A stretch of DNA of 14,432 nucleotides from JABMMZ01 sp964600345. Lineage in GTDB: Bacteria; Bacteroidota; Bacteroidia; NS11-12g; UBA955. Location: positions 1-14,432 of the forward strand of contig CAZRKA010000086.1 in the NCBI GenBank assembly GCA_964600345.1, read 5' to 3'. Below, one piece after another: positions 5,262 to 14,292 of the stretch (position 1 is its first letter; every line of letters starts with the position of its first letter). Position numbers and translations under genes: made by a program. The notes below the pieces were generated by a model that was not told the origin of the DNA, searched no databases, and saw only the letters and a program-made list of their open reading frames with translations.

Positions 5262-6795
5262 TAAAGTAAATATAAGACCAAATGTATCTATGCTTTCTGT
5301 TCTAAAATTTTTAGAATATGAGACGTGGTTTGCTTTAGCTGAGTTTGTAGATAATGCTATTGGCAGCTACCAGGCCAATGAAGCAGCTTTGAAAAAACTT
5401 CACGGAGATGATTTTCAATTAGAAGTAAATATTGAGATCAATGATGCTGAAAATAGAATTACAATCAGAGACAATGCCGCTGGAATTGATGAAGCAAATT
5501 ATCCAAGAGCTTTTAGAGCAGCAGAAATTCCAATAGATACAACAGGACTTTCAGAGTTTGGAATGGGAATGAAATCAGCTTCATGTTGGTTTTCTGATTT
5601 GTGGAGTGTTAGGACTTCTGCATTAGGAGAGGCAGTTGAAAAGAGTGTGAAGTTTGACATGAATAAAATCTTTGAGGACAAAATTGAAGAATTAGAATTT
5701 GAAAGTAAGCCAGCCGACAAAAACAATCACTATACTTACATTGAACTTTATGAAGTTCAAAAAATGCCAAGACGAAAAGGGCTTGGAAAAGTGAAATCAC
5801 ATCTGACAAGTATTTATCGTGAGTTTCTTCGCAAAGGAATTTTGAAATTAAAAGTTGATAACATTGAATTGCATTTTGAAGAACCCAAAATTTTAACTGC
5901 TAAGTTTCAAGAGAAACCTTATGTGGGGGTAGGCGAACCAATACTTTGGAAATTGCCAATAGATTTTCCGGTTGAAGAAGGCCTTTGTGTAAAAGGTTTT
6001 GTTGCAATCAGAGAAACAGGTTCAACAGCCGAATCAGGTTTTGCATTGTTTCGCAGAGGCAGAGTTATTGAAGGAAGTTTTGACAATGGTTTCCGACCCG
6101 AATTTATTTTTGGTGCACCAAATAGTTACCGTTATCAAAGAGTTTTCGGAGAATTGCATTTAGAGGGTTTTGATGTTTCATTCACAAAAAAAGGAATACA
6201 GTGGGATGAAAATTTAGAAGTGTTTTTGCAATTACTGAAAGAAGAAATAAGCTCAAAAGATTTTCCGCTTTTGCAACCAGCAGAAAATTATCGAACAAGA
6301 GCAAGTGAGAAAGAATACAAATCTGCAACAAAGGCGTTGGAGCAAACTGTTACTGATTTAAAAAGTAAAGCCCCAAAGGCAATTGAAGAAGTTGCAAGTA
6401 TTCCACCTGTAGTAAAAGAACAAGAAATAAAACTTGTTGCAACCGAAAAAACTATACATAAAGAATTTACAGCACACTTCAATAAAATTGATTGGCACAT
6501 TGCAATTGAACTTTCTTACGACACTTCATTGAAAGATTTAATTGAAGTAGGAAATCATTTAATACCAAATCCGAAAAACGATAAAGCAATTCGTGAAGTT
6601 GGTATCCGCTTATCACTTACACATCCTTTCATGGTTCAATTTACAGGCGTAGATTACTTTAAAATAGAGCCGATTTTAAGAATGGCAGCAGCATTGGGTT
6701 TAGCAGAAGTAATAGCAAGAGAGAGCAACGCAAAAACGCAAGGAGAAATCCGCAGAAACTTTAATGAATTAATTACAAAAATATCCACTTCATAA
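5248..6795 (+). CDS. MORC/MutL-type GHKL ATPase of the defence operon
   Basis: The product is 515 aa from the ATG at 5248. An in-frame ATG at 5203 would add 15 residues encoded by the hairpin and is less likely. The N-terminal Bergerat ATP-binding fold is clear: N-box ALAEFVDNAIGSY (29-41, with E32 and N36), G1 RDNAAGI (74-80), and G2 GLSEFGMGMKSASCW (100-114). A second-lobe (S5-like) region carries GFALFRRGRVIEG (264-276) and SFTKKGIQWD (311-320), as in MORC and MutL relatives. A charged, probably coiled-coil segment follows at about 345-400, then a C-terminal domain with IRLSLTHPFMVQF. GHKL ATPases of this type dimerise on ATP and clamp DNA. Here it probably serves as the ATP-driven clamp or sensor of the restriction complex. 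It overlaps the methylase gene and sits 8 bp before the Z1 gene. Confidence 0.92.
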   Translation: MKQHNKVNIRPNVSMLSVLKFLEYETWFALAEFVDNAIGSYQANEAALKKLHGDDFQLEVNIEINDAENRITIRDNAAGIDEANYPRAFRAAEIPIDTTGLSEFGMGMKSASCWFSDLWSVRTSALGEAVEKSVKFDMNKIFEDKIEELEFESKPADKNNHYTYIELYEVQKMPRRKGLGKVKSHLTSIYREFLRKGILKLKVDNIELHFEEPKILTAKFQEKPYVGVGEPILWKLPIDFPVEEGLCVKGFVAIRETGSTAESGFALFRRGRVIEGSFDNGFRPEFIFGAPNSYRYQRVFGELHLEGFDVSFTKKGIQWDENLEVFLQLLKEEISSKDFPLLQPAENYRTRASEKEYKSATKALEQTVTDLKSKAPKAIEEVASIPPVVKEQEIKLVATEKTIHKEFTAHFNKIDWHIAIELSYDTSLKDLIEVGNHLIPNPKNDKAIREVGIRLSLTHPFMVQFTGVDYFKIEPILRMAAALGLAEVIARESNAKTQGEIRRNFNELITKISTS

Positions 6796-6803
6796 AATAT
6801 GCT

Positions 6804-9104
6804 ATGTCTGAAACAGTAGAAATCACAGGTGCAAATAACAACAACAACGCTAAATGGCAACCTTATCAAGGCGAAGAAATTGACGGTTTGTTAAAATTTA
6901 AAGGCTTCGCAAATGCAGGTGGAAATATCAATCCATCAGGCGAAAGGATTATAGACGAGACATTTCGTATTATGGAAATGTGCGGAAATCCAACAGCACA
7001 AGCAAGACAAGAAACTGGTTTAGTTATCGGTTATGTTCAAAGCGGCAAGACTCTTTCATTCACGTCCCTCTCTGCTCTAGCAAACGACAATCATTTTCAA
7101 ATTATTATCATAATTGCGGGAACATCAATTCCACTTTCAGAGCAAAATTATGAGAGAATGAAAAAGGATTTACGCTATGAAAATCGCTATGATAGAAAGT
7201 GGACAATTATAAAAAGTCCACGAACACAGGAAGACCGAGATACAATTCAAATGAAATTAGAGCAATGGGCAGACCCAACTTTTCTAAAAGAAAATTGCTC
7301 AACTATTTTAATGACTGTAATGAAAAACAGTCAGCATCTTCTGAACCTAACTAACATTTTAAGAGGAATTGATTTCATTAATGTCCCCACTCTGATAATT
7401 GACGATGAGGGCGACCAAGCAAGTTTGAACACCAGAGCAAGTGCAAACTCAAATTCAGGCGTTGGAGTGAATGAAGGCGATGTTTCAACTATTTACAGAC
7501 GAATAAATAATTTGAGAAATGTTTTTCCTCATCACACATTTTTGCAATACACCGCAACACCACAGGGGAATTTGTTCATCAATATTATGGACAGATTATC
7601 ACCAAATTTTATAAAGCTATTAACACCTGGCGAAGATTACACAGGTGGAAACACATTTTTCATTCAGAACCCTCACCTTGTTCGGGAAATACCACCTGCA
7701 CAAATACCAACTAACCACAATCCTATTCATGAACCGCCTGAAAGTTTGCTTTACTCTTTGCAAATATTCTTTCTTGGAGTTGTAGCAGGAGAAATAAAGA
7801 AAGACCAACGCAATCGTTCAATGATGGTTCACCCATCACGTTTGACAAACTCACAAAATATTTTCTTCAATTGGATTAGAAATATTTGTGAAAGTTGGGT
7901 TCGATTAGTACAGAGCAGCGATGAAGAAGATAAAAGAGAATTACTTGCAGAGTTTCAAATAGCATACAATGATTTAAGAATGTCCGTTGGTAATGATTTG
8001 CCAACTTTTGAAGAACTTACTGGAAGTCGCTTGATACATGCAATAAAAAACACTCGAATAATGGAAATCAATGCAAGCAGGGGTAAAACTCCTGCAATTC
8101 GATGGAGTGATTTTTATTCTCATATTTTAATTGGTGGACAATCAATGGACAGAGGGTTTACAGTTGAAGGTTTAACTGTAACTTATATGCCGAGAGGTTT
8201 AGGCGGTGGACAAGTTGATACAACATTACAGCGTGCAAGATTCTTTGGCTATAAAAGAAGCTACTTAGGCTTTTGTAGAGTTTGGCTTGATGCTGCAAGT
8301 ATTAATGCTTACAGAGCAATTATTGAACATGAAGAAGATGTTCGTCAAAGATTAGAGGAGTATAATGTAAATAATAAGCATCTTAATGAGTGGGACAGAG
8401 AAACAGTTTTGAATCAAGTTTTAAACCTTACAAGGCCGAACATTCTATACAATGATTTGGATAGAGATTATTTTGGCGAAGAATGGTTTATTGTAAGAGC
8501 ACCGCATGATACCGATAATTTAATCCTACAAAACAGAAATGTCGTTTCTGCATTTATCACAGCTAATATCAATCAATTTGCATTAGACTATGGACACCAA
8601 AGAAGAACAGATGAACAAAAACATTTAGTTGCAGAATTACCCTTGGCTGATTGTTTAACTCATTTGCTAAACCGTTTGAAGTTTACAAGGGAAAGTGACA
8701 GTCAAACTTTTTCAAGTTTGAGAGGAGTAATAGGTATGTATTTACAAGACCACCCAAATGAAAACTGTTTGGTTTATTTAATGAGTAGTAATTTGCAAAA
8801 CGGACAAGCAGTTCAGAATATCAGAGACCGTAGATTACATGAGAACGGAAGCGATACAATTAGACAACTTTTTCAAGGTAAGAACCCGAAAACAGGTGAA
8901 GTAATATACCCCGGAGACCGTGAAATTAGAAATGAAAATGTTCTTTCTATACAACTTCATCGTTTGCATTTGAAAGACACAGAAGGCAATAATATCATTG
9001 ATGAAAACGGAAATACTTTGTATGAAGACGTTCCGAGTATTGCAATTTGGTTTCCTGAAAACATTGGTAAGGACATAGTTAGACAACCCGACAATATCGT
9101 ATGA
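6804..9104 (+). CDS. Z1-domain superfamily II helicase-like ATPase
   Basis: The product is 766 aa. The helicase-type motifs run in order: Walker A GYVQSGKT (76-83), motif Ia region IIIIAGTSIPLSEQN (101-115), Walker B IIDDEGDQAS (198-207), motif III-like YTATPQGNL (249-257), MMVHPSR (340-346), motif V GGQSMDRGFTVEGL (444-457), and the motif VI region QVDTTLQRARFFGYK (470-484) with candidate arginine fingers R477 and R479. The GGQSMDRGFT...QRARFFGYK block is the hallmark of the Z1 domain (Pfam PF10593), which is found with MORC ATPases and nucleases in restriction-like operons. The C-terminal 250 residues have no motif I recognise and may bind partners. The likely role is ATP-driven translocation or remodelling of unmodified DNA, feeding the nuclease. 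Its TGA overlaps the next ATG. Confidence 0.93.
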   Translation: MSETVEITGANNNNNAKWQPYQGEEIDGLLKFKGFANAGGNINPSGERIIDETFRIMEMCGNPTAQARQETGLVIGYVQSGKTLSFTSLSALANDNHFQIIIIIAGTSIPLSEQNYERMKKDLRYENRYDRKWTIIKSPRTQEDRDTIQMKLEQWADPTFLKENCSTILMTVMKNSQHLLNLTNILRGIDFINVPTLIIDDEGDQASLNTRASANSNSGVGVNEGDVSTIYRRINNLRNVFPHHTFLQYTATPQGNLFINIMDRLSPNFIKLLTPGEDYTGGNTFFIQNPHLVREIPPAQIPTNHNPIHEPPESLLYSLQIFFLGVVAGEIKKDQRNRSMMVHPSRLTNSQNIFFNWIRNICESWVRLVQSSDEEDKRELLAEFQIAYNDLRMSVGNDLPTFEELTGSRLIHAIKNTRIMEINASRGKTPAIRWSDFYSHILIGGQSMDRGFTVEGLTVTYMPRGLGGGQVDTTLQRARFFGYKRSYLGFCRVWLDAASINAYRAIIEHEEDVRQRLEEYNVNNKHLNEWDRETVLNQVLNLTRPNILYNDLDRDYFGEEWFIVRAPHDTDNLILQNRNVVSAFITANINQFALDYGHQRRTDEQKHLVAELPLADCLTHLLNRLKFTRESDSQTFSSLRGVIGMYLQDHPNENCLVYLMSSNLQNGQAVQNIRDRRLHENGSDTIRQLFQGKNPKTGEVIYPGDREIRNENVLSIQLHRLHLKDTEGNNIIDENGNTLYEDVPSIAIWFPENIGKDIVRQPDNIV

Positions 9105-10078
9105 ATTTAGCTGAAGTATTTTATTCGCTTGAAGCACCTGACACAAGCAATCGTAATTTGTTTAACACAACTACATTGACAGATTTTCCTTTTGTGAAAG
9201 TTGCAATAAATAGTGAAGAATTTCCAGTAATTCTAATTTCATCCGTTGCTGATTCGTCATTCATTGCTCAAAAAAACATTCGCTTAAAGTATCTAGAGTT
9301 AACGCACAATCTTGAATGCAAGATTTCTGAAAACAACAAAACACAATTTCAAAACTTCACTGTAATTGTTTTCAGAAGTAATCAAGAATCTCTACAACAG
9401 TATTTTTTAGGGATTTCTGAAACACTTATCAAATCACTTTCAGCAAATCCAACAGAACAAGAAGTATTTCAATCCTTCAGAAATTTTGTAGAGATATTCA
9501 GAACTTTATCAGATACACCAACAAAAACAATACAAGGCCTTTGGGCAGAACTTTTCGTAATTGCCAATGCAAAAGAACCTACAACCCTTTTGAACTATTG
9601 GCACAATTTACCAGAAGAAAAATTTGATTTTAATGCTGACACAGAAAAGTTAGAGGTTAAAAGTAGCAGCACACTTGAACGAATACACACATTTGCATCA
9701 GAACAGTTAAATCAACCAACAGACAAACAAGTTTTAGTAGCTTCGCTATTCGTTAAGCAGACGACTCACGGACATAGTATTTCTCAATTAGCAAACTCCA
9801 TTCAACACAAGGTTACAGACAATGATTTGACAGAAAAACTTTTTACTCTTATCTCGAAGTCACTTGGCAATACAGTTGAACAATCAATTAAAATCAAGTT
9901 TGATTTTGACTTGGCAAAAAACTCTTTACGTTTTTACAAACATCAAGACATTCATAAAATAGAGAAGATAGATATCCCCAACAAAGTTTCAGAAGTTCGT
10001 TACAAATCTGACTTGACAGAATTAAAATCAATCAACCCAAACGACATAAGCAATGAAAGATTATTTGATGCAATATAG
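9101..10078 (+). CDS. PD-(D/E)XK nuclease-fold protein (DUF4420-like), putative restriction nuclease
   Basis: The product is 325 aa. A candidate nuclease core lies in the middle: GLWAELFVI (146-154, with E150), then KFDFN (174-178, with D176), then KLEVKSSS (183-190, with E185 and K187). This is the E...D...ExK order of the PD-(D/E)XK superfamily, and it matches proteins annotated as PD-(D/E)XK motif proteins beside Z1 genes. The N-terminal 115 residues are mixed beta/alpha, with no signal peptide or membrane helix. The start overlaps the Z1 stop by 4 bp (ATGA), implying coupled translation and a stoichiometric partner. It most likely supplies DNA cleavage for the operon. The catalytic assignment rests on motifs alone, and the exact Pfam family number is from memory. 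Confidence 0.88.
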   Translation: MNLAEVFYSLEAPDTSNRNLFNTTTLTDFPFVKVAINSEEFPVILISSVADSSFIAQKNIRLKYLELTHNLECKISENNKTQFQNFTVIVFRSNQESLQQYFLGISETLIKSLSANPTEQEVFQSFRNFVEIFRTLSDTPTKTIQGLWAELFVIANAKEPTTLLNYWHNLPEEKFDFNADTEKLEVKSSSTLERIHTFASEQLNQPTDKQVLVASLFVKQTTHGHSISQLANSIQHKVTDNDLTEKLFTLISKSLGNTVEQSIKIKFDFDLAKNSLRFYKHQDIHKIEKIDIPNKVSEVRYKSDLTELKSINPNDISNERLFDAI

Positions 10079-10263
10079 CCAACGCATTTTGCGAGCACAA
10101 TTAAAAACCACATATACCAACCCAAAAGAAAAATTATTTTTAAATATTTCCATCGCTTCAAAAAAATAAAAAACGTAACGCACAGTCGACATGACAATGA
10201 CCCAGAAACTCAATAATGAAAATGGTTTACAGACGTGGTGGACAAGAACGACAGATGGTAACA
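10079..10263. other. AT-rich intergenic stretch after the defence operon
   Basis: There is no supportable gene, and no hairpin with a T-run directly follows the operon stop at 10078. The stretch is mostly A-rich, and the second long inverted repeat begins at 10264. How the operon transcript ends is unclear; the 10264-10376 repeat could serve. Confidence 0.4.
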
Positions 10264-10376
10264 GCACCTACAAAAAATTGGCGGTTCAGTGCTTCCTATG
10301 ACAGTTTTGTGGTTCAACAAACATTCGTTCTTCGTATGAACATTTGTGGTAAAAATCGCCAACTTCTTGTAGCTGC
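10264..10376. repeat. Second long inverted repeat, downstream of the defence operon
   Basis: The 20-base arm at 10264-10283 (starting GCACCTACAA, ending TTGGCG) is complementary at 17 of 20 positions to 10357-10376 (starting CGCCAA, ending TTGTAGCTGC), around a 73-nt central region. That region carries a smaller GTTCA...TGAAC pairing. As with the repeat at 3430-3586, it follows a defence module on the same strand and its right arm runs into a TTAGCTGCAA-like decamer (GTAGCTGCAA, 10369-10378). It may be a cassette boundary or a terminator-like element. Confidence 0.7.
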
Positions 10377-10432
10377 AAACCGTTTTTCCCATTGCTAAAA
10401 CACATAGAAAAGCTATATATCCCTCTCCCATC

Positions 10433-10468
10433 CCTGAAGCAGATCCGCCTGAGGCGGAACGCTTCAGG
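10433..10468. repeat. Nested hairpin with TCCGCC-TGA-GGCGGA cap
   Basis: The outer arms CCTGAAGC (10433-10440) and GCTTCAGG (10461-10468) enclose TCCGCC (10444-10449), the loop TGA and GGCGGA (10453-10458). It has the same architecture as the hairpins at 1788-1834 and 1969-2005, with a different outer stem. No T-run follows directly. Confidence 0.8.
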
Positions 10469-10532
10469 ACAAGCTTTCGTCTCCCCTCCGTCATTTTTTC
10501 TCCCTAATTATCGGAAATTAAATCAAATTAAT

Positions 10533-10540
10533 TACATTTG
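10533..10540 (+). promoter_or_regulatory. TACATTTG, Bacteroidota -7 promoter motif next to the start codon
   Basis: The octamer is an exact TAnnTTTG, the -7 element of primary-sigma promoters in this phylum. Only five bases separate it from the ATG at 10546, so transcription would begin at or near the start codon and give a leaderless mRNA. No TTTG -33 element is visible at the usual distance, so a chance match is possible. Confidence 0.3.
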
Positions 10541-10545
10541 GCCAA

Positions 10546-13500
10546 ATGAGACCTTGCAGCAAGCTGTTCTATGTATTGTGTGTCTGTTTGGCTAGCCTTG
10601 GGCTGCAGGCTCAGGGGCAGATTAACGGCCCTCTGAAGGTCTGTCTGGGCGATATCAGTAATTTCTCCTATACCCCACCCTCCGGGCTTACGCTCAGCAG
10701 TATCAGCTGGGATTTTGGCGACGGCAACAGCAGCGGTAATTTTACCCCTGCACATACTTATAATTCCATTGCCAAATACACTGTCAGGGTGCAGGCTACG
10801 TTTAGCAACAGCAGCACCGCCAGCGACAGTTTTAAGCTGGAAGTGTTCGGCCTGCCAAAGGCGCATTTCTATTTCCTGCCCTCCAGCGATACCTGTTTCA
10901 ACGATCACCTGGTCTGCTATAAGGATACCAGTTCGCCCGCCAAAAGCGGTCAAACCATTGTGCAACGCCTGATGGTATGGGGCGACGGTACCTTCCAAAC
11001 CTGGTCATCGCCAGTCAAAGGGGATTCGGTCTGTCACCGCTACCCGGTGAGTGCGGCTTATACCTTGAGAATGGAGGTGACCGATAAGGAAGGTTGCAAA
11101 AACAGCAGCGGTACTACGGTCAATATCGTCGAAAACATCACGGCCTCTTTCTTTCTGAAAGACACCTTTGTTAACTGTACTACCAAACAGATATTCATGA
11201 AGAATAAGTCCTTCGGCACGCCCAATTCGAGGGCGCACTACCGCTGGTATGTGGATACGTCTGCGCTGGATACGGGCCTGTACTTCAATAATTTCAAACG
11301 CGTTAACTACAGCAGCAGCCGCAGCGGCAAGGTAACGCTGATAGCCTACGCCAATAACGCCTGCAGGGATACCATGGTACAGAACTTTTCTTTTATTCTG
11401 GATCCCCTGCCTACCGAACTGACGCTTAGCGATACAATATTATGCAACAGCGATAATTTTGCCATCGAATCCAATTACCCTGAGGTGGCCCGCGACAGTC
11501 TGTGCTGGTACCGCGACGGCTTCCCGCCGCCGGTGACGCCCATGCCTCAGACTTTTACCTGGTTCTGGAACAACGCGAAACTGGGCATAGGTACCCACGA
11601 AATCAAGATCAATATTTTCCGCGGCTCCTGCGTGCATTCGGTGCGCAAGAACTTCGTGCTTACCGGTCCTGCCGCTGCCATACAACTGATAGACGCCGCA
11701 CAGTGCTACGGCAAACGCGAAGTGTACATGGTGGATGCCAGCAAGGGCATAGACCGCAATAACTGCAAGTTCTTCTGGTCGGTATACGACCCTTCGGGCG
11801 ACACATGCATCAAGCACGTCGCCAAAAACATCAACCTCTACGAAAACTGCAACCGTTCCAGAGACTGGTATCTCAAGCATAAATTCCCCTTCAGCCGCAC
11901 GACTTACGATGTCGTCCTCTATGTGCAGGATACCGTCAACGGCTGTGCGGATATGGCAAGCGCAAAGGTGAATATGGAGTACTGCAGCAATATCCTGATT
12001 CCGGATACCTTCCATGTTTGCGAGGGCAGTAGTTTCAAAGACAATGTCAGTTTGCCCTTCCCCGATTCTATGTCGCTGGATTCGGGCAAATCGTGGCTGC
12101 GTTTCCCTTCTGTGTTACCTTCGAAATACAAGGGCATCTACGACATAGGCTTCCGTTTTAAGTCGGAGGTATCGCCCTGGGCCGAAACCATAGGGAAAGA
12201 TTCCATCAAGATACATAAGGACACCATGACCTACAGGGATACCATATTCAGAGGGCAGCGCATCTGGGTACATAATCAGAAGCGCGATACCCTCAGCTAT
12301 AAGGTCTACGGTCAATGCAGGCCCTTCAGGGTGACTATATTCTTTAAGAACGGGCAGTTCAGCAAGGGCGACAGGCTGATGGTGAACTGGAGCGACTACG
12401 GTAATTTCGACAGCACCTTCAGCAGCAATACCCGGGTTGATTCTGTGATGCATTATTACAACCTCAGGGGACTGAACCACGAGATACAGGTGCTCATAGA
12501 AAACCAGTGGCTCTGCCAGTCTGTACAGCGGATACTGATAGAAAGAGGCAAGTCCATTTCCATGAATACCCAGAAATTCATCAACTGCCACGACAAGGAC
12601 GTCTGTTTCTCGCCCTTTGTCTACGAGATGATTCCGAAGAAATTCTGGAGCCGCAATACGGCCGGCAACAAGGTAAGCTGGTATTTTGAGGGCGACAATC
12701 AGTCGTATTCAACATTTAACGTCTGCCACCGTTTTAATTCGTACGGCATGCAGGCTTATAAGCTGATGGTGAGCGATAGTCTGGGCTGTCTCGACACCCT
12801 GAGCGATACGGTTTTCATACAGAGGCCGCGCGCCAACCTGAAAAAGAACGGCCTCATCATATTCTGCAGCGAACTCAAGCAGTTCTTCGATTCATCGTCT
12901 TATTACGTAAACCCCAAATACAGAACTTTCTTCCCTGTTACCTACCGCGACAGTGTCAAACGCTATTCGTGGCGGTTCGGCGACAATGTCTACAACTCGT
13001 TTCAGAAAAACCCCGTGCAGTCTATCAACACCTCCCTCGATTCCATCAATGCCTCACATGTCATCGAAATGATTTCGGGATGCACGGATACCATACATTT
13101 CACCATCAAATCCGTCGGGCCCAAACCGTATTTCAGTATACGCGATACCATAGGTTGCGGTTCTCTCACCGCTACCTTCATCAACCAGTCGAGGTTCAGC
13201 AAGCAGTACATCTGGTACTTCGGCGATTCGGCCAACAGCCAGCTGCAGCGCTTCGACAAACAGAACGTGCAGTTTACCTATAACAAACCAGGGCGCTACC
13301 ACATCAGTCTTACCGGCATAGACACCGTCTACAACCCCTTCACCAATAAATATCAGGCATGCGTAAGCTCCTTCCCCGACAAGCTCTTCCAGAAAGACAC
13401 CACCCGTTCGGTGCTGGTACTCCCCTTCCATAAAACCGGTATCACCGGCCCCGACACCGTGTGCAGCGGCACGCCTGTTGTCTTCAGCAGTCTGAGCGAC

Positions 13501-14238
13501 ACGGCATATAACGGCGATTACTGGTATATGGGTGACAGTGCGGAGTACGACACTATAGCGCCTTCTTCAGTTCTTCATCGTTATATGAAAGACGGTACTT
13601 ACAAGGTGAAGGTTAGACCATATTACACAAACAGTGTTGCCATGCTGTGCCGCGACAGCGCTGAGAAAACAATCGTCGTGATGGGCGTCAAGGCCGACTT
13701 CGACATAGACCCTCAGAGCGTGGCACCGATATTCAAACTCAACAACCGCTCCCTTCCCGCTTCGGCTGCACTGAACTGGGACTTCGGCAAGAGCGGCCCT
13801 GACAACAACTCCAGCGAGCAAAACCCGACTGTGAGCTACGGCACAGATACCGGCACTTACAACATCTGTCTGGTAGCCACCATCCCCTATGGCTGTTCAG
13901 ACACCGTCTGCAAAACCGTCTTCAACGATTACCTCAGCGACTTCGGCATCTTCAATGTGTTTACCCCCGGCAAGATAGACGAGCTGAACGACAAGTACGA
14001 CATACAGATAGAAGGCGAATCTCTCTACGACCTCAAGATCTACAACCGCTGGGGCGTGCTGGTATTTGAAAGCGACAAGGATGCCGACAACACAACTGAA
14101 GGCAATTGGAATGGCAAAGTGTTCAACACGGGTGAGGAATGCCCTTCGGGTACGTATTATTATATTTTCCGCTATAGCCTCAAAAGCAAGCCGGATGTGG
14201 TTGAGACTGTGGAGGGGGTGATACAGTTGATACGGTAG
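10546..14238 (+). CDS. Secreted PKD-repeat protein with T9SS (CHU_C-type) C-terminal domain
   Basis: The product is 1230 aa. It starts with a signal peptide (residues 1 to about 22, KLFYVLCVCLASLGLQAQ), which supports this ATG. A series of PKD or PKD-like beta domains follows, recognisable from W-x-FGDG-type strands and C-terminal YTV/YKLMVSD strands: WDFGDG (55-60), VWGDG (144-148), and similar units near 710, 806, 886, 992 and 1075. Cys pairs are frequent, as in extracellular proteins. Residues 1133-1230 form the gliding-motility-associated / CHU_C C-terminal domain (FNVFTPG...IYNRWGVLVFES...WNGK...CPSGTYYYIFRY...GVIQLIR), the type B sorting signal of the type IX secretion system. It is therefore predicted to reach the cell surface and act as an adhesin or surface-matrix protein. 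The specific ligand is unknown. It looks like a resident gene, with less AT-rich base use than the defence operon. Confidence 0.93.
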   Translation: MRPCSKLFYVLCVCLASLGLQAQGQINGPLKVCLGDISNFSYTPPSGLTLSSISWDFGDGNSSGNFTPAHTYNSIAKYTVRVQATFSNSSTASDSFKLEVFGLPKAHFYFLPSSDTCFNDHLVCYKDTSSPAKSGQTIVQRLMVWGDGTFQTWSSPVKGDSVCHRYPVSAAYTLRMEVTDKEGCKNSSGTTVNIVENITASFFLKDTFVNCTTKQIFMKNKSFGTPNSRAHYRWYVDTSALDTGLYFNNFKRVNYSSSRSGKVTLIAYANNACRDTMVQNFSFILDPLPTELTLSDTILCNSDNFAIESNYPEVARDSLCWYRDGFPPPVTPMPQTFTWFWNNAKLGIGTHEIKINIFRGSCVHSVRKNFVLTGPAAAIQLIDAAQCYGKREVYMVDASKGIDRNNCKFFWSVYDPSGDTCIKHVAKNINLYENCNRSRDWYLKHKFPFSRTTYDVVLYVQDTVNGCADMASAKVNMEYCSNILIPDTFHVCEGSSFKDNVSLPFPDSMSLDSGKSWLRFPSVLPSKYKGIYDIGFRFKSEVSPWAETIGKDSIKIHKDTMTYRDTIFRGQRIWVHNQKRDTLSYKVYGQCRPFRVTIFFKNGQFSKGDRLMVNWSDYGNFDSTFSSNTRVDSVMHYYNLRGLNHEIQVLIENQWLCQSVQRILIERGKSISMNTQKFINCHDKDVCFSPFVYEMIPKKFWSRNTAGNKVSWYFEGDNQSYSTFNVCHRFNSYGMQAYKLMVSDSLGCLDTLSDTVFIQRPRANLKKNGLIIFCSELKQFFDSSSYYVNPKYRTFFPVTYRDSVKRYSWRFGDNVYNSFQKNPVQSINTSLDSINASHVIEMISGCTDTIHFTIKSVGPKPYFSIRDTIGCGSLTATFINQSRFSKQYIWYFGDSANSQLQRFDKQNVQFTYNKPGRYHISLTGIDTVYNPFTNKYQACVSSFPDKLFQKDTTRSVLVLPFHKTGITGPDTVCSGTPVVFSSLSDTAYNGDYWYMGDSAEYDTIAPSSVLHRYMKDGTYKVKVRPYYTNSVAMLCRDSAEKTIVVMGVKADFDIDPQSVAPIFKLNNRSLPASAALNWDFGKSGPDNNSSEQNPTVSYGTDTGTYNICLVATIPYGCSDTVCKTVFNDYLSDFGIFNVFTPGKIDELNDKYDIQIEGESLYDLKIYNRWGVLVFESDKDADNTTEGNWNGKVFNTGEECPSGTYYYIFRYSLKSKPDVVETVEGVIQLIR

Positions 14239-14292
14239 TGATGGGTTGGCGTAATAATTCTTAGCAGGTCTCTATACCCTTAATGAACTAAC

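Larger units (their letters stand above)
3915..10078 (+). other. Four-gene MORC/Z1 restriction-modification-like operon
   Basis: The methyltransferase, the GHKL ATPase, the Z1 ATPase and the PD-(D/E)XK protein are on one strand, separated by a 14-bp overlap, an 8-bp gap and a 4-bp overlap (ATGA). This is the gene set predicted by Iyer, Abhiman and Aravind (2008, cited from memory) for restriction-modification systems containing relatives of eukaryotic MORC ATPases. All catalytic motifs appear intact, so the system looks functional. Confidence 0.85.

Noticed and set aside
10216..10494. Small open frames on both strands between the operon and the PKD gene
   Set aside because: They lie across the second inverted repeat and the capped hairpin. 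They have no domains and are explained by the repeats.
11440..12015. 191-residue minus-strand frame within the PKD gene
   Set aside because: It is a shadow of the 1230-residue gene, which has a signal peptide, PKD domains and a T9SS domain in its own frame; other frames inside this gene were rejected for the same reason.
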